A stretch of DNA of 64,000 nt from Aquipseudomonas alcaligenes (GCF_900156545.1 NZ_FTNW01000005.1:372001-436000), one strand, 5' to 3'. Shown: positions 1 to 12,096, counted from the first letter of the stretch. A program made the numbers and translations. The notes: generated by a model from the letters alone, not told the origin.

Positions 1-483
1 GTACTCCTCTTCGAGGATCTTGCCGTCCTCGTCGGCGTTGAAGAGGCCGAGCGGCGACTCGAACACCGGCGAGCCCTTGATGGCATAGAAGGGGATGTGT
101 TCCATCAGCTGCTTGAGCTTCTCGGCCAGCGAGGACTTGCCGCCGCCCACCGGACCCAGCAGATAGAGGATCTGCTTCTTCTCCTCCAGGCCTTGGGCGG
201 CATGGCGGAAGTAGGAGACGATCTGGTCGATGCACTCTTCCATGCCGTGGAAGTCGGCGAAGGCGGGATAACGGCGGATCACCTTGTTGGAGAAGATCCG
301 CGACAGCCGTGGGTCGGCCGAGGTGTCGAGCAGCTCGGGCGAACCTATGGCCATCAGCATGCGTTCGGCTGCGGTGGCATAGGCGCTGCGGTCGGTCTTG
401 CACAGCTCCAGATATTCCTGCAGGGAATATTCTTCCTGCCGAGTCGCCTCGAAACGTTGCTGGAAGTGGCTGAATATACTCAT
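1..483 (-). CDS. prkA: PrkA family serine protein kinase (5' part, runs off left edge)
   Basis: The 161 visible residues are the N-terminus of a PrkA/YeaG kinase, an AAA+-like cytoplasmic protein kinase linked in enterobacteria to starvation and nitrogen stress. The protein starts MSIFSHFQQRFE, and a P-loop (GPVGGGKSS) lies near residue 115, in the expected place for the AAA+ half. The start is supported by GAGGTG six bases upstream of the ATG. The C-terminal kinase half lies outside the window. In pseudomonads prkA usually heads an operon with yeaH and spoVR-like genes, which would also be to the left. Identity is strong from the motif and from the synteny with glpE-apaH. Confidence 0.93.
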   Translation of the reverse strand, partial: MSIFSHFQQRFEATRQEEYSLQEYLELCKTDRSAYATAAERMLMAIGSPELLDTSADPRLSRIFSNKVIRRYPAFADFHGMEECIDQIVSYFRHAAQGLEEKKQILYLLGPVGGGKSSLAEKLKQLMEHIPFYAIKGSPVFESPLGLFNADEDGKILEEEY

Positions 484-750
484 GACTGCACCTCGCTCGC
501 TTGCGTGGAGCCGGCGCGGGGCATTCGGGCGGGTGCGCGGGAGGACGGCGGGTCGGCCGTTGAACATCCCCCTGAACACGACAAAGACGCTACCGATGGC
601 CCGGAACCGGTGTGCCGGCTCTCCCTTCTGGATGGCCTCGTCCTAAGCGTAGTTCGGTTTCGCCGGCGTCAAGTGTGGCGAGAGGGTGACAAGGTGTTGC
701 CGTTCGTCGGCAGGCTACGGCTGGCGCGGCTTTGCGCCGCGCCGGATTTT
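484..750. other. Intergenic gap between glpE and prkA
   Basis: This 267-bp gap should carry the prkA promoter, but I cannot name a clear -35/-10 pair. It contains a GC-rich hairpin at about 723-740 (arms GGCGCGGC and GCCGCGCC) followed on the plus strand by GGATTTTTTA. That resembles an intrinsic terminator for plus-strand, that is antisense, transcription. glpE reads the other way, so the hairpin is not a normal terminator for it. No convincing small ORF is seen. Confidence 0.5.
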
Positions 751-1080
751 TTATTCGAGTTCGCTGCGCGACACCTGATCCGGGTATTGGCTGCGCCACA
801 GCTCGAAGCCGCCATCCAGGCTGTAGACCTCGGCAAAGCCCTGGTGCGCCAGGTAGGCGGCGGCGCTCTGGCTGGAGTTGCCGTGGTAGCAGGTGACGAT
901 CAGCGGGTGATCGAAGTCGGCCTTGGCGATGAAGTCCGCCAGGCTGTGGTTGTCGAGATGGCTGGAGCCACTGATATGGCCGTTGGCGAAGCTCTGCGGG
1001 TCGCGAATATCCACGACCACGGCACCCTGCTCGCGCAGGGCCTGGGCCTGTTCCGGGGCAATGCGTTTGAATTCGCTCAT
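751..1080 (-). CDS. glpE: Thiosulfate sulfurtransferase GlpE (single-domain rhodanese)
   Basis: A 109-residue single rhodanese domain that moves sulfane sulfur from thiosulfate to cyanide or thioredoxin-type acceptors in the cytoplasm. The active-site loop reads TCYHGNSS with the catalytic cysteine at residue 64, and [13 protein letters not shown] is the typical rhodanese N-terminal motif. Length matches the family (about 108). The start ATG overlaps the apaH stop (ATGA at 1077-1080), indicating translational coupling as the last gene of the apaG-apaH-glpE run. A much longer open frame on the same strand (to 1965) is only the out-of-frame shadow of apaH. Confidence 0.95.
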   Translation of the reverse strand: MSEFKRIAPEQAQALREQGAVVVDIRDPQSFANGHISGSSHLDNHSLADFIAKADFDHPLIVTCYHGNSSQSAAAYLAHQGFAEVYSLDGGFELWRSQYPDQVSRSELE

Positions 1081-1901
1081 CGGGCGATCTCCTTGCAGTC
1101 GCAGCGGTGTTTCTCGCCGCTGTCGATATTCATCAGGGTCATGGCGCCGCCCCACACGCAGCCGCTGTCCAGGGCGTGCAGGCCGGGTTCGTCGCACTGG
1201 CCTTCCAGCGCTGCCCAATGGCCGAAGATGATCTTCTGCCCGCGGGTCTTGCGCGAGGGCCAGCTGAACCAGGGGGCATAGCCAGGCGGGGCAGTGCCAA
1301 CGCCTTCCTTGCTCTTCAGATCGAGGGTGCCGTTCTCGGTGCAGAAGCGCATGCGCGTGAAGTAGTTGGTGATCACCCGCAGGCGGGTGACACCGTGCAG
1401 GTCGCCGTCCCAGCAGGCCGGTTCGTTGCCGTACATGCCGTCGAGGAACAGCGGCAGGCGGGCGTCGTCGCGCAGTGCTTCCTCGACTTCGGCGGCGCGC
1501 TTGAGCGCCTTCTTCAGCGTCCACTGCGGCGCGATGCCGGCATGCACCAGGGCAATGTCGCGCTGCTCGTCGTAGTGCATCAGCTTCTGCTGGCGCAGCC
1601 ATTCGAGCAGGTCGGCGCGGTCCGGCGCGTCGAGGATTTCCTGCAGGGTGTCGTGCTTCTTCAGCCGCTCGACATTGTGCGCCGCCGCCAGCAGGTGCAG
1701 GTCGTGGTTGCCCAGCACGCAGACCAGTGCCTCGCGCATGGCGAACAGAAAGCGCAGGGTTTCCAGCGACTGTGGGCCACGGTTGACCAGGTCGCCGACC
1801 AGCCAGAGTTTGTCCTGTGCCGGGTCGAAGGCTACGCGTTCGAGCAGGCACTGCAGTGGCTGCAGGCAGCCTTGCAGGTCGCCGACGGCATAGGTCGCCA
1901 T
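1077..1901 (-). CDS. apaH: Bis(5'-nucleosyl)-tetraphosphatase, symmetrical (ApaH)
   Basis: ApaH hydrolyses Ap4A symmetrically to two ADP and can remove Np4 caps from RNA 5' ends in enterobacteria. The 274-residue product begins [16 protein letters not shown] and carries the metallophosphatase signatures [13 protein letters not shown] and GNHDLH, with a downstream HAGI. Length fits the family (about 280). Its ATG shares one base with the apaG stop (TGATG around 1901), so apaG, apaH and glpE form a coupled operon. This order is conserved in gammaproteobacteria next to rsmA and pdxA. Confidence 0.97.
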   Translation of the reverse strand: MATYAVGDLQGCLQPLQCLLERVAFDPAQDKLWLVGDLVNRGPQSLETLRFLFAMREALVCVLGNHDLHLLAAAHNVERLKKHDTLQEILDAPDRADLLEWLRQQKLMHYDEQRDIALVHAGIAPQWTLKKALKRAAEVEEALRDDARLPLFLDGMYGNEPACWDGDLHGVTRLRVITNYFTRMRFCTENGTLDLKSKEGVGTAPPGYAPWFSWPSRKTRGQKIIFGHWAALEGQCDEPGLHALDSGCVWGGAMTLMNIDSGEKHRCDCKEIAR

Positions 1902-2281
1902 CAGTGCAGGGCCCCCGGTACGGCCAGGCGGAAGGGCGCGATGGTCGCGTCGAAGCGTTTGCCATCGTCGGCGAGCATCTGGTAGCTGCCGTGCATGTTG
2001 CCGACCTTGGTCGCCATCACGGTGCCGCTGCTGTAGGTGTGGCGCTCACCCGGCTGCAGGTGCGGCTGCTGGCCGACCACGCCGGCGCCGCGCACCTCCT
2101 GCACACGGCCGTCGCCGTCGGTGATGATCCAGTGCCGGCTGAGCAGCTTGGCTGCCTCGCTGCCGGCGTTGTGGATGGTCACGGTGTAGGCGAAGGCGTA
2201 GCGGTTCTGCTCCGGGGTCGATTGCTCCGGCAGGTAGCGGGTTTCGACGCTGACGTCGATCTGGTAACGCGGGTCGGCCAT
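1901..2281 (-). CDS. apaG: ApaG domain protein (Co2+/Mg2+ efflux-associated)
   Basis: A 126-residue ApaG protein, a small fibronectin-III-like beta fold found beside apaH. Its biochemical role is not settled; mutants in enterobacteria show altered divalent cobalt/magnesium behaviour. The conserved core is visible as [22 protein letters not shown] and [17 protein letters not shown]. The start chosen is [10 protein letters not shown] at 2281, since upstream in-frame sequence is the antiparallel shadow of rsmA. The stop overlaps the apaH start. A 31-bp gap separates it from rsmA upstream, so one transcript is likely. Confidence 0.95.
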   Translation of the reverse strand: MADPRYQIDVSVETRYLPEQSTPEQNRYAFAYTVTIHNAGSEAAKLLSRHWIITDGDGRVQEVRGAGVVGQQPHLQPGERHTYSSGTVMATKVGNMHGSYQMLADDGKRFDATIAPFRLAVPGALH

Positions 2282-2312
2282 CTGGGAAAACTCGACAGGC
2301 TGGAAGGGCAGT

Positions 2313-3125
2313 TTAGTCCGCTTGTTCGGCGCTCTGGCGTGCGGCCAGCTGATCGGCCAGGCGCACGAAGGCAGCCAGGTCGAGCTGTTCCGGGCGCAAG
2401 CCGCCATCCACGCCGGCGGCATCGATGGCCTCGGCCGGCAGCAGCTGCTTGAGCGTGTTGCGCAGGGTTTTGCGGCGCATGTTGAAGGCCTCGCGTACCA
2501 CGCGCTCGAGCAGGCGATGATCCTTGGCCGGGTGCGGCAGCACTTCGTGCGGCACCAGGCGAACGATGGCCGAATCGACCTTGGGCGGCGGATTGAAAGC
2601 GCCCGGCCCGACATTGAACAGATGCTCCACCCGGCAGTGATACTGCACCATGATCGACAGACGGCCCCAGTCGCCACCGCCCGGCTCGGCGGCCAGACGC
2701 TCCACCACCTCTTTCTGCAGCATGAAGTGCATGTCGCGGATCAGCGGCGCGTTGTCCAGCAGGTGGAAGATCAGCGGCGTGGAGATGTTGTACGGCAGGT
2801 TGCCGACCACTCGCAGGCTGTGCGGCGCGGCCTGCAGGCGGGTGAAGTCGAACTTCAGGGCGTCGCCCTGGTTGAGGCGGAAGTTGGGGTTGCCACCGAA
2901 CTTGGCCTGCAGGATGGGGATCAGGTCGAGGTCCAGTTCGATCACGTCGAGCTGCGCGCCGCTGCCCAGCAGACCTTCGGTCAGCGCGCCCTGGCCAGGG
3001 CCGATCTCCAGCAGGCGCTCGCCTTCCCTGGCATGGATGGCGCGCAGGATGCGGTGGATGACCCCGGCGTCGTGCAGGAAGTTCTGGCCGAAGCGCTTGC
3101 GCGCGCGGTGTTGGTATTCGGACAT
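2313..3125 (-). CDS. rsmA: 16S rRNA (adenine1518/1519-N6)-dimethyltransferase RsmA
   Basis: RsmA (KsgA) dimethylates two adjacent adenines in the 3' hairpin of 16S rRNA late in 30S assembly. The 270-residue protein starts [19 protein letters not shown], has the SAM-binding motif [11 protein letters not shown], and the catalytic motif NLPYNIST typical of N6-adenine methyltransferases. An in-frame ATG seven codons upstream (3146) exists, but homologues begin at the chosen site. It lies 127 bp downstream of pdxA. The symbol rsmA here means the rRNA methylase, not the CsrA-type regulator also called RsmA in pseudomonads. Confidence 0.97.
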   Translation of the reverse strand: MSEYQHRARKRFGQNFLHDAGVIHRILRAIHAREGERLLEIGPGQGALTEGLLGSGAQLDVIELDLDLIPILQAKFGGNPNFRLNQGDALKFDFTRLQAAPHSLRVVGNLPYNISTPLIFHLLDNAPLIRDMHFMLQKEVVERLAAEPGGGDWGRLSIMVQYHCRVEHLFNVGPGAFNPPPKVDSAIVRLVPHEVLPHPAKDHRLLERVVREAFNMRRKTLRNTLKQLLPAEAIDAAGVDGGLRPEQLDLAAFVRLADQLAARQSAEQAD

Positions 3126-3252
3126 GGGTACGGCTCCAAGCTTCAAGCCACAAGCTCAAAGCACAATGCAAAGAGCGGCAGTTTAGCAGCCAAGCGGCCA
3201 GGCTCTAAGCCTCCCGCGCCACAACCCGCGCGAGAAAGCCATGGGTCTGCGA

Positions 3253-4245
3253 TCAGCGACGTGCCGCGGCCATCTGGTAGGCAGTTTCCAGGGCGACCTG
3301 CAGGCTGCCGGTATCCACCCGGCCGCTACCGGCGAGGTCCAGAGCCGTGCCGTGGTCGACCGAGGTACGGATAATCGGCAGCCCCAGGGTGACATTGACC
3401 GCCGCACCGAAGCCCTTGTACTTGAGCACCGGCAGGCCCTGGTCGTGGTACATCGCCAGTACCGCGTCGCAGTGGTCGAGGTGCTTGGGGGTGAACAGGG
3501 TGTCGGCCGGCAGCGGGCCGATCAGGTTCAGGCCCTCGCCGCGCAGGCGCGCCAGGGTCGGTTCGATCACCTCGATCTCTTCGCGGCCCAGATGACCACC
3601 TTCGCCGGCGTGCGGGTTGAGGCCGCAGACCAGGATGCGCGGGGCGGCGATGCCGAACTTCTCCACCAGGTTGGCATGCAGGATGCGGCTGACGCGCGCC
3701 AGGCGCTCGGCCGTGATGGCGTCGGCGACGTCGCGCAGGGGCAGGTGAGTGGTCACCAGCGCCACGCGCAGGCCGCGGGTAGCCAGCATCATCACTACCT
3801 GCTCGGTGGCGGTCAGCTCGGCGAGAAACTCGGTGTGTCCGGAGAAGGGAATGCCGGCCTCGTTGATCACGCCCTTGTGCACTGGCGCGGTGATCATCCC
3901 GGCGAAGGTGCCGTCGATGCAGCCCTGGCCGGCGCGAGTCAGCGTCTGCAGTACGTAGTCGGCGTTGCGTCTGTCCAGCTGTCCGGCGACCACCGGGGCG
4001 GCCAGTGGCGTATCCCAGACATACAGGCTGCCGGCCGGCGCTGGAGTTTGTGGCCAGCGGCCTGGGCCAACGTCGCACAGCTCGATGCGCAAGCCCAGCT
4101 GTGCGGCGCGCTCGGCCAGCAGTTGCTGGCTGGCCACCGCCACCAGCGCCTGCGGCTGGGCCTCGCGCGCCAGCAACAGGCAAAGATCCGGGCCGATACC
4201 GGCAGGCTCACCGGGGGTCAGGGCAAACAGGCGGGATGCGGACAT
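3253..4245 (-). CDS. pdxA: 4-hydroxythreonine-4-phosphate dehydrogenase PdxA
   Basis: PdxA oxidises 4-phosphohydroxy-L-threonine in the DXP-dependent pyridoxal 5'-phosphate pathway, giving the amino ketone that PdxJ condenses. The 330-residue product begins with the family N-terminus ([16 protein letters not shown]). It contains the metal/substrate motifs [19 protein letters not shown] and [10 protein letters not shown], and ends with the conserved [12 protein letters not shown] region. Length matches (about 329). It sits downstream of surA but is separated by an intrinsic terminator (4292-4314), so a promoter in the 90-bp gap or read-through is required. Confidence 0.97.
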   Translation of the reverse strand: MSASRLFALTPGEPAGIGPDLCLLLAREAQPQALVAVASQQLLAERAAQLGLRIELCDVGPGRWPQTPAPAGSLYVWDTPLAAPVVAGQLDRRNADYVLQTLTRAGQGCIDGTFAGMITAPVHKGVINEAGIPFSGHTEFLAELTATEQVVMMLATRGLRVALVTTHLPLRDVADAITAERLARVSRILHANLVEKFGIAAPRILVCGLNPHAGEGGHLGREEIEVIEPTLARLRGEGLNLIGPLPADTLFTPKHLDHCDAVLAMYHDQGLPVLKYKGFGAAVNVTLGLPIIRTSVDHGTALDLAGSGRVDTGSLQVALETAYQMAAARR

Positions 4246-4291
4246 GATCGATCTCTTCGGGCTGGCGGATTGGCGCTATTTTACGCTCAAG

Positions 4292-4314
4292 AAAAAGCCC
4301 GGCGGTGCCGGGCT
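4292..4314 (-). terminator. Intrinsic terminator after surA
   Basis: Read on the minus strand, AGCCCGG and CCGGGCT form a 7-bp GC stem with a short loop, followed directly by five T. It lies 22 bp after the surA stop and before pdxA. It should end or attenuate the lptD-surA transcript, which partly uncouples pdxA-rsmA-apaGH from the outer-membrane assembly genes. Confidence 0.75.
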
Positions 4315-4335
4315 CTCTGGTGGTGCTGCGAATCG

Positions 4336-5634
4336 TCAGAGTTTGATCTCGACGTAGGCCTCGTCGCGGATCTGGCGCAGCCAGGCCTGCAGCTCCTCGT
4401 CGTACTTGCGGTTGCGCAGGGCATTCATGGCCTGCTGCTCGCGGTACTGCTCGCTGCTGTCGGTAGCGCGACGGCCCATGACTTCCAGGACGTGCCAGCC
4501 GTAGGGGCTCCTGAACGGCTTGGAAAGCTGGCCGCTGGGCGTTTTGGCCATCACTTCGCGGAACTCCGGTACCAGGGTGTTGGGGTCGATCCAGTTCAGA
4601 TCACCGCCATTGAGCGCGGAGCCCGGGTCCTCGGAGAAGCTCTTGGCCAAGGTGGCGAAGTCTTCGCCAGCGATGATGCGCTCGTACAGGCGCTCGACCA
4701 GACGCTGGGTCTCCGCTTCGCTGCGGACTTCGTTGGGCTTGATCAGGATGTGGCGCACATGCACTTCATCGCGAACCTGAGTATCGCCACCACGCTTTTC
4801 CAGCAGTTTGACGATCATGAAACCGCTGGGGGTGCGGACCGGCTCGGTGATGTCGCCGACGTTCAGGCTGCGCAGCAACTCGACGAAGGTCGGCGGCAGC
4901 TGGGCGGCCCGGCGCCAGCCGATCTCGCCACCGTCCAGCGCGTTCTCGCTGGCGGAGCTGGAGATCGCCAGCTGGGCGAAATCGGCGCCGCTGCGCAGCT
5001 GGTCATAGATGGTGGAGACTTTCTGCGCCGCCGCACGGATTTCGTCCGGTGAAGAAGCCTCGGGCACCGGGATCAGGATGTTGGCCAGCCGGTAGTCTTC
5101 CGACAGCTGCATCTGACCGAGGTCGGAGGCGAGGAAGTTTTGCACTTCCTGATCGGTGACCTGAATGCGCTCGCCTACGCGGCGCTGACGCACGCGGCTG
5201 ATGATCATCTCGCGACGCACCTGGTCGCGGGCTTCCTCGTAGGACAGGCCATCACGCGACAGGGCGGCACGGAACTGATCCAGGGTCAGGTTGTTGCGCT
5301 GGGCAATGCTGCCCATGGCCTGGTTCAGCTCCTCGTCGGTGATGCGGATACCAGAGCGGTCGCCGATCTGCAGTTGCAGGTTCTCGACGATCAGGCGCTC
5401 CAGCACCTGCTGCTGCATCACGTCCTGCGGCGGCATCTGCCCGCCACGCTTGGCGATGGTCTGCTCGACTTCACGCAGGCGCTGATCCAGCTGGCTGTAC
5501 ATGATCACGTCGTTGTCGACGATGGCGACCACGCGATCGAGGGACTGGAACTGCGCCTGGGCGCCGGAGGCGAGGAGAACTGCGCCCAGCAACAGCGGGC
5601 GCAGGCAATCAGAAAGCTTGTTCTTCACGTTCAC
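4336..5634 (-). CDS. surA: Periplasmic chaperone / peptidyl-prolyl isomerase SurA
   Basis: SurA escorts unfolded outer-membrane proteins across the periplasm to the BAM complex. A signal peptide ([23 protein letters not shown]) is followed by the SurA N-domain ([15 protein letters not shown]). Two parvulin domains follow, around residues 170-275 ([10 protein letters not shown]) and 285-385 ([10 protein letters not shown]), and a C-terminal helix ends the chaperone core. The start chosen is GTG at 5634, which has AAGG five bases upstream; a second GTG at 5628 is possible. The longer in-frame ATG at 5688 would add 18 residues read inside lptD. The start overlaps the 3' end of lptD by 26 bp. Confidence 0.95.
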   Translation of the reverse strand: MNVKNKLSDCLRPLLLGAVLLASGAQAQFQSLDRVVAIVDNDVIMYSQLDQRLREVEQTIAKRGGQMPPQDVMQQQVLERLIVENLQLQIGDRSGIRITDEELNQAMGSIAQRNNLTLDQFRAALSRDGLSYEEARDQVRREMIISRVRQRRVGERIQVTDQEVQNFLASDLGQMQLSEDYRLANILIPVPEASSPDEIRAAAQKVSTIYDQLRSGADFAQLAISSSASENALDGGEIGWRRAAQLPPTFVELLRSLNVGDITEPVRTPSGFMIVKLLEKRGGDTQVRDEVHVRHILIKPNEVRSEAETQRLVERLYERIIAGEDFATLAKSFSEDPGSALNGGDLNWIDPNTLVPEFREVMAKTPSGQLSKPFRSPYGWHVLEVMGRRATDSSEQYREQQAMNALRNRKYDEELQAWLRQIRDEAYVEIKL

Positions 5635-8428
5635 GATAACCTTGAATGCCTTGCTCGAGGAAACCTTCGGTCTTGCCGCCCAGCACATTGCCGAGCCCCT
5701 TGAGGACGACCTGCAGGAAGATGCCGCGATCCGGCTCTTCGTTGACGTCCGGGTTGAGACTGGTTTCGTCGTAGTCGATCCAGTAGCGGTTGATCAGGCG
5801 CAGTTTCCAGCAGCAGCTGTCGTACTCGAAGCCACCGAAGGCTTCCAGGGTGCGGTTGCGTGCGTAGTCGTGCTGCCAGCGGGCGATCACGTTCCACTGC
5901 GGGACCATCGGCCAGATGACGGAGACGTCATGCTGCTCGATCTTGTAGTAGTCCTTGATGAACGTGGTGTTCGGGTTACCGTCAGTTTCATACTCCGGTA
6001 GACCAAAGTCGCTACCGTATGTCCAAGTGCCGCTGGCCTGGTCGTAGCGTAGGTTGTCGTTGCGATAGCGGTAGCCAGCATTGATTACCTTGTTCGGGTT
6101 GTCTTCCGGCTGGTAGTGGAACATCAGACTTCCGGAGCGGGTACGATGGGTTTCGCCATCCCAGTTGAAGTCCGAAGTCAGGCGCCAGTCGCGATTGAAA
6201 CGGTACATATACTCCAATGCATAAGGAGAGAAGTCTGATTTATAGTCCTCTCGATTACTCAGAGAGCGAGGGTCACTTTTGGAGAAGCCGTCAGGCATAG
6301 TGACTTTGCGATCTTTGAAATAAATGGCCTGGCCGACACTGAAAGTTTGACGTTCGAAGCCGTTGTTTTCGATCCAACGACTAGTTACACCCAGCGACAG
6401 TTTGTTCTCGTCGCCGATGCGGTCGTTGCCGAAGAAGCGATTGTCGCGGAACAGTGAGGAGTAGTTGAAGCGGTATTCTGCTGTGTCGAATACCGGGATC
6501 TCTTCCTGATCTTCTTCCGGCACATACAGGTAGTAGGCGCGAGGCTCCAGGGTCTGGCGGAAACTGGTGCCGAACAGCTGGGTGTTGCGGTCGAAGTACA
6601 GGCCGCTGTCGATACTGGTGATCGGTACGCCGCGGTCCGGGGAGTCATTGAAGTCGTCTCTGCGTATCCCGCCTTTGGATAAGTCAAATGCTGTAGCGTC
6701 AAGGTCTAGGTCGTATTGGGTATAGGCGTACTTCAGGCTCGGCTTGATGAAGCCCCAGCTGTTTTCCATCGGCAGGCTCATGCTGGGCTCGAGATGGATC
6801 CGGTCACCGGTAGAGCGCGCAAGGCCGCGTACGTTGTTGTCGTACCACGGAGTCGGATTGCCGTTTTCGTCGATGAAGTTACCGCTGCGCAAGTCGCGAT
6901 CGAAGCGGACGAACTCGCTACCGTACGAGAAGTTCAGGCCGCCGGGCTGGAATGGCAGTTGGCCGTTGAGCGTCAGTTGCGGCAGGCGCTCGTAAGGCGT
7001 GATGTCGATGACGCTGGTCTGCTCGTAAGCATGCGCATTCAGGCGCGCGGTGAAGCTGTCGCCGCGGTAGGTGAGCGTGCCGCGCTGGTTGAGGAAGTCT
7101 GGGGTTTCCAGGTTTTCCAGGTCGCTGTCGAGGTCCTGGAAGTAGTAAGGATCGCTGATGTCGGTGTAGTCGACTTCGGCCAGCAGGCGCGAGTCGAGGC
7201 CCTGCTTGTGCTGCCAGTTGTACATCCAGCGCTGGTCTTCGTACTCGGACTGCAGCTTGCGTTCGTCCTCCTGGTCATCCAGGTAGGCGCCCCCGATCTG
7301 GCCTTCGCTGCTCTTGGTCAGGTAGCGGAACTCGCCTTCCAGCAACAGGCCGCGCTTGGCCATGTAGGTCGGGTAGAGGGTGGCGTCGTAGTTCGGCGCC
7401 AGGTTGAAGTAGTAAGGCGTCGACAGCGAGAAACCGGTGTCGCTCGAGGTGCTGATGCCCGGGGCGAGGAAGCCGGACTGGCGGCGATCATCGATCGGGA
7501 AATAGATGTACGGGGTGTAGAAGACCGGAATGTCTTTCACCCGCAGGGTCACGTTGGTCGCGGTGCCGAAGCCGGTGGCGGGGTCCAGCTTGACGTTGTT
7601 GCCTTTCAGGTGCCAGGCGTTGCTGCCGGGTTCGCAACGGGTGAAGGTACCGTCCTTGAGGCGGACCACGGCGCTCTCTTCGCGCTTGGCGTAAAGCGCG
7701 CTGCCGCGGACGTGGCCCTTGTGAATCACGTATTCGGCGTTCTCGACCTTGGCCTCGCCGTTGTCCAGCTGGATCTCGGCGCGGTCGCCGACCACCAGCA
7801 TGCCGTTGTCGCGAATGCGCACGTTGCCTTTCAGCTCGCCGCGGTTCTCGGCCTGGTGCAGGGTCGCCTCGTCGGCCTCGATCTGCATGCTCGACTGGCG
7901 CAGGACCACGTCACCGGCCAGGGTAGCGGCTTCCTTTTCCTGCTCGTAGCGCGAGGCTTTGGCCGAAACGAAGGTCGGCGACTCGTTCATCGGCGTGTCG
8001 TCGTTCATCCCCGGACGCAGCGGCTCGACGTAGGAGCCCTCGCAGTAGGGGCCGACTTCCGCCAGCTGGGCTGCAGTCAGCTGCTCGCGCGGTACCCAGT
8101 CGAGGTGGCTGTAGTCGGCGCTACGGCTCTGGAGGGCGCGCCCACCGCTCTCGGTGACCAGTACCGGCTGCTCGCCCTGGGCTTGGCCATCGACGGACTT
8201 GGCATCGGCCGGCGCGGAGCTGACAGCATTGGCGCTGTGCTGCGGACGCGGCAGGTCGACGGCGGCGTTGCTCTTTGGCGTGCAAGCCCAACCGCCGGTG
8301 GCGGAGGCACTGCAGTCATACTGCTCGGCAGCGACGGCGAAAGGCGAGGCCAGGGGTTGCAGGGCCAGCAAACCGCCGGTCACCAGCAACGGGAATTTTT
8401 TACGGAACAGGGGGAGTTTTACTGCCAT
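5609..8428 (-). CDS. lptD: LPS-assembly protein LptD (outer-membrane translocon)
   Basis: LptD is the 26-strand barrel that, with LptE, inserts lipopolysaccharide into the outer leaflet. The 939-residue product has a signal sequence ending near AVAA, then an N-terminal cysteine pair region ([15 protein letters not shown]) and an OstA-like jelly roll ([22 protein letters not shown]). A long beta-rich barrel ends with a conserved C-terminal CC pair (YDSCCWKLR), consistent with the inter-domain disulfides known for LptD. The start is [12 protein letters not shown]; the frame stays open 16 codons upstream. It is slightly longer than the P. aeruginosa protein as I recall it. Barrel segments around 6190-6350 and 6660-6730 are visibly more AT-rich than their surroundings. 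surA overlaps its end. Confidence 0.97.
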   Translation of the reverse strand: MAVKLPLFRKKFPLLVTGGLLALQPLASPFAVAAEQYDCSASATGGWACTPKSNAAVDLPRPQHSANAVSSAPADAKSVDGQAQGEQPVLVTESGGRALQSRSADYSHLDWVPREQLTAAQLAEVGPYCEGSYVEPLRPGMNDDTPMNESPTFVSAKASRYEQEKEAATLAGDVVLRQSSMQIEADEATLHQAENRGELKGNVRIRDNGMLVVGDRAEIQLDNGEAKVENAEYVIHKGHVRGSALYAKREESAVVRLKDGTFTRCEPGSNAWHLKGNNVKLDPATGFGTATNVTLRVKDIPVFYTPYIYFPIDDRRQSGFLAPGISTSSDTGFSLSTPYYFNLAPNYDATLYPTYMAKRGLLLEGEFRYLTKSSEGQIGGAYLDDQEDERKLQSEYEDQRWMYNWQHKQGLDSRLLAEVDYTDISDPYYFQDLDSDLENLETPDFLNQRGTLTYRGDSFTARLNAHAYEQTSVIDITPYERLPQLTLNGQLPFQPGGLNFSYGSEFVRFDRDLRSGNFIDENGNPTPWYDNNVRGLARSTGDRIHLEPSMSLPMENSWGFIKPSLKYAYTQYDLDLDATAFDLSKGGIRRDDFNDSPDRGVPITSIDSGLYFDRNTQLFGTSFRQTLEPRAYYLYVPEEDQEEIPVFDTAEYRFNYSSLFRDNRFFGNDRIGDENKLSLGVTSRWIENNGFERQTFSVGQAIYFKDRKVTMPDGFSKSDPRSLSNREDYKSDFSPYALEYMYRFNRDWRLTSDFNWDGETHRTRSGSLMFHYQPEDNPNKVINAGYRYRNDNLRYDQASGTWTYGSDFGLPEYETDGNPNTTFIKDYYKIEQHDVSVIWPMVPQWNVIARWQHDYARNRTLEAFGGFEYDSCCWKLRLINRYWIDYDETSLNPDVNEEPDRGIFLQVVLKGLGNVLGGKTEGFLEQGIQGYREREEQAF

Positions 8429-8555
8429 CTTGTTTTTCCGGGCTTCCTGCGCGCCTTCGACCCGCGGGGGCCGCACGCCTCTCGATGGGCTGAAAAAGAT
8501 GCTGGATAATAAAGCATGACCCGCGCAACGGCTAGCGCCGTCGGAGACCCCTGTA

Positions 8556-10249
<1,694 letters not shown>

Positions 10250-10250
10250 G

Positions 10251-11024
10251 ATGCTGTGGCCGGCGACCCTGCTCGGTGCTGCCGCAGGACTGGCATTGGC
10301 CAGCATCCCCGGCGCGCTGCTGGGTGGCTTGCTGGGGCAGGTGCTGGATCGGCGCATGCGTCTGCAGTCGCTTGACCATCTGCGCGAAATGCTCGGGCGC
10401 AAGCCGGCGGCGCTGGATGACGAGGACCTGCTGTTCATGCTGATCGGTCGCCTGGCCAAGAGTGATGGGCGGGTACTCGACAGCCATATCCAGGCCGCGC
10501 GCAACGAGATGCAGCGCCTCGGCCTGGACGAGCCCGCGCGGCGCCGTGCCATGCAGGCCTTCAATCGTGGCAAGCAACTCGAGGACCGTGAACTGCGCGC
10601 GCCGCTGCGGGCTCTACATCATCGCCCCGAGCGCAGCGAGGCGTTGCTGCGTACCTGCTGGCGCATGGCCTGGGCCGATGGCCGGGTGAGTGAGGCTGAA
10701 GCCCGCCTGATCCGTCAGTGGGGCATCTGGCTCGGCTGGCGGCGCGAGGCGCTGGCGGCCTTGGCCGGCGAGTACGAGCCGGCGCGCAAGGTGCCTGAGG
10801 TAAAAACCAGCGATTACCAGGCGGCGCTGCGCCTGCTCGGTGTGCAGGCAGACAGCGAGCCGGCGGTGATCAAGCGCGCCTACCGGCGCCTGATCAGCCG
10901 TCATCACCCGGACAAGCTGGCCGGCTCCGGCGCGACCCCGGCCCAGCTGCGTGCCGCCACTGACAAGACCCGCGAGCTGCAGGTCGCCTACGAGCTGGTG
11001 CGCCAGCGTCACGGCTTCCGCTAG
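10251..11024 (+). CDS. djlA: DjlA-like co-chaperone (TerB domain plus C-terminal J domain)
   Basis: A membrane-anchored type III J-domain protein expected to stimulate DnaK ATPase. The 257-residue product begins with a glycine-rich hydrophobic segment (residues about 3-28) containing GALLGGLLGQ, a helix type associated with dimerisation in DjlA. A TerB-like helical domain follows (about 55-170, with LLRTCWRMAWADGRVSEAE). A C-terminal J domain (about 190-257) carries the essential HPD tripeptide in SRHHPDKLAG. It directly follows murU. The convergent DUF3530 gene ends only five bases away, leaving no room for a separate terminator. Confidence 0.92.
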   Translation: MLWPATLLGAAAGLALASIPGALLGGLLGQVLDRRMRLQSLDHLREMLGRKPAALDDEDLLFMLIGRLAKSDGRVLDSHIQAARNEMQRLGLDEPARRRAMQAFNRGKQLEDRELRAPLRALHHRPERSEALLRTCWRMAWADGRVSEAEARLIRQWGIWLGWRREALAALAGEYEPARKVPEVKTSDYQAALRLLGVQADSEPAVIKRAYRRLISRHHPDKLAGSGATPAQLRAATDKTRELQVAYELVRQRHGFR

Positions 11025-11029
11025 TTCGG

Positions 11030-12016
11030 CTACTGCTTCTCCAGCCAGCCGCGGATACGGCGGAACAGCTGTTCCTGTTCCGCCTCCTGATTACCCGGCA
11101 GTGCCTTGAGGGCGATCTGCGTGTAGCTGTCGTGGGCCAGACGTTTGCTGGCCTGCTTGCGCCGCACGGCGCTGCCACGGTCGGCGGCCTGGTCCTTGTA
11201 GAAGAAGTCGCCGGTGGCCAGCTTGAGGCCGGGGATCAGCTCCTCCAGGGGCGGAGTCTGCCCGGCGGGCAGTTGCGCTGCCACGACCACCAGCTGCTTG
11301 ACGGCCTCGGGCTTGCGCTCCTTGAGATAGAGCGCCGCCCAGTAGGCACCCGCGCCATGGCCGAGCAGCACGATGTTCTTGGCGTCCTGCTGTTCGGCGA
11401 AGGCGATGCCGGCCTGGATGCGGGCAAAAATGCGCTCGGCCGGATCGACGGGGGCTGGCGCGGGCGGCGGCGTGGGGGCTGCCTCTGCTGGCGCAGCGGT
11501 GTCAGTGGTCTCGCTGGGGGCCTGCTCGGCGCCTTCGGCAGGCTGGCTGGCGGTATCGACGGTCACCGGCTCGGGCGTGCGCGGCAGCACCGCCTCCGGC
11601 AGCGGCGCATCCCTGCTGTCCGGCAGGCTCAGGCTCAGCGTACTCCAGCCAATATCTGGCAGCTTGAGGCGCAGCGGTTTGATCGTTTTCGGCCAGTCGG
11701 CACTTTCATCGGCGCCCGGAATCAGCAGCACCATGCCCTTGGCCTCGGGCGCATTGGCCGGTTTCCACAGCGCCAGGAATGACTCGTCGCCGGCCTGCAG
11801 CATCTGTTGCTCACCCTTCGGCAGCTGGCGCTCGAGTGCTTCGGCGCTGTCCTGGCTGCGCTCCTCCAGGGGTGCCCGCGGCACTTCCGCTGGCGCTGGG
11901 GCCTCGCTGGCGGCGGGCTCGGCCGGTGGTTCGGTGGGAGTGGTTTCCTCGGCATGCAGGGGCAGGGCGAGAGTCAGGCTCAGGGCCAGGAGTGTCGGCA
12001 GGACTGGACGGCGCAT
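11030..12016 (-). CDS. DUF3530 family exported protein (alpha/beta-hydrolase-like)
   Basis: A 328-residue exported protein of unknown function. A signal peptide (MRRPVLPTLLALSLTLALPLHA) is followed by a Pro/Ala/Glu-rich linker (about 23-60). A hydrolase-like core follows with GMVLLIPGADESADWP and, near residue 225, GHGAGAYWA. The second motif sits where a G-x-S-x-G nucleophile elbow would be, but has Ala in place of the Ser. A second Pro/Ala/Thr-rich insertion (about 150-195) interrupts the core. The missing nucleophile suggests a non-enzymatic or divergent role. The family is common at this site in pseudomonads. It is transcribed away from agtS. Confidence 0.82.
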   Translation of the reverse strand: MRRPVLPTLLALSLTLALPLHAEETTPTEPPAEPAASEAPAPAEVPRAPLEERSQDSAEALERQLPKGEQQMLQAGDESFLALWKPANAPEAKGMVLLIPGADESADWPKTIKPLRLKLPDIGWSTLSLSLPDSRDAPLPEAVLPRTPEPVTVDTASQPAEGAEQAPSETTDTAAPAEAAPTPPPAPAPVDPAERIFARIQAGIAFAEQQDAKNIVLLGHGAGAYWAALYLKERKPEAVKQLVVVAAQLPAGQTPPLEELIPGLKLATGDFFYKDQAADRGSAVRRKQASKRLAHDSYTQIALKALPGNQEAEQEQLFRRIRGWLEKQ

Positions 12017-12096
12017 CTCAACACTTCACTTGGGGGATGATTCCTGCAGCCTAAGCGCTTACTCGCGGTTTGTCAGGTAAGGTAGGGGCGGGCTTG

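Noticed and set aside
590..799. Small minus-strand ORF upstream of prkA
   Set aside because: Arg/Pro/Ala-rich sequence overlapping the glpE end and the GC hairpin; no start signal or conservation evidence.
3241..5052. 603-codon plus-strand frame across pdxA and surA
   Set aside because: It spans two well-recognised minus-strand genes and their terminator, and no family features are seen.
11640..11700. Catalytic esterase triad in the DUF3530 protein
   Set aside because: The nucleophile position reads GHGAGA with Ala instead of Ser, so hydrolase activity should not be assumed.
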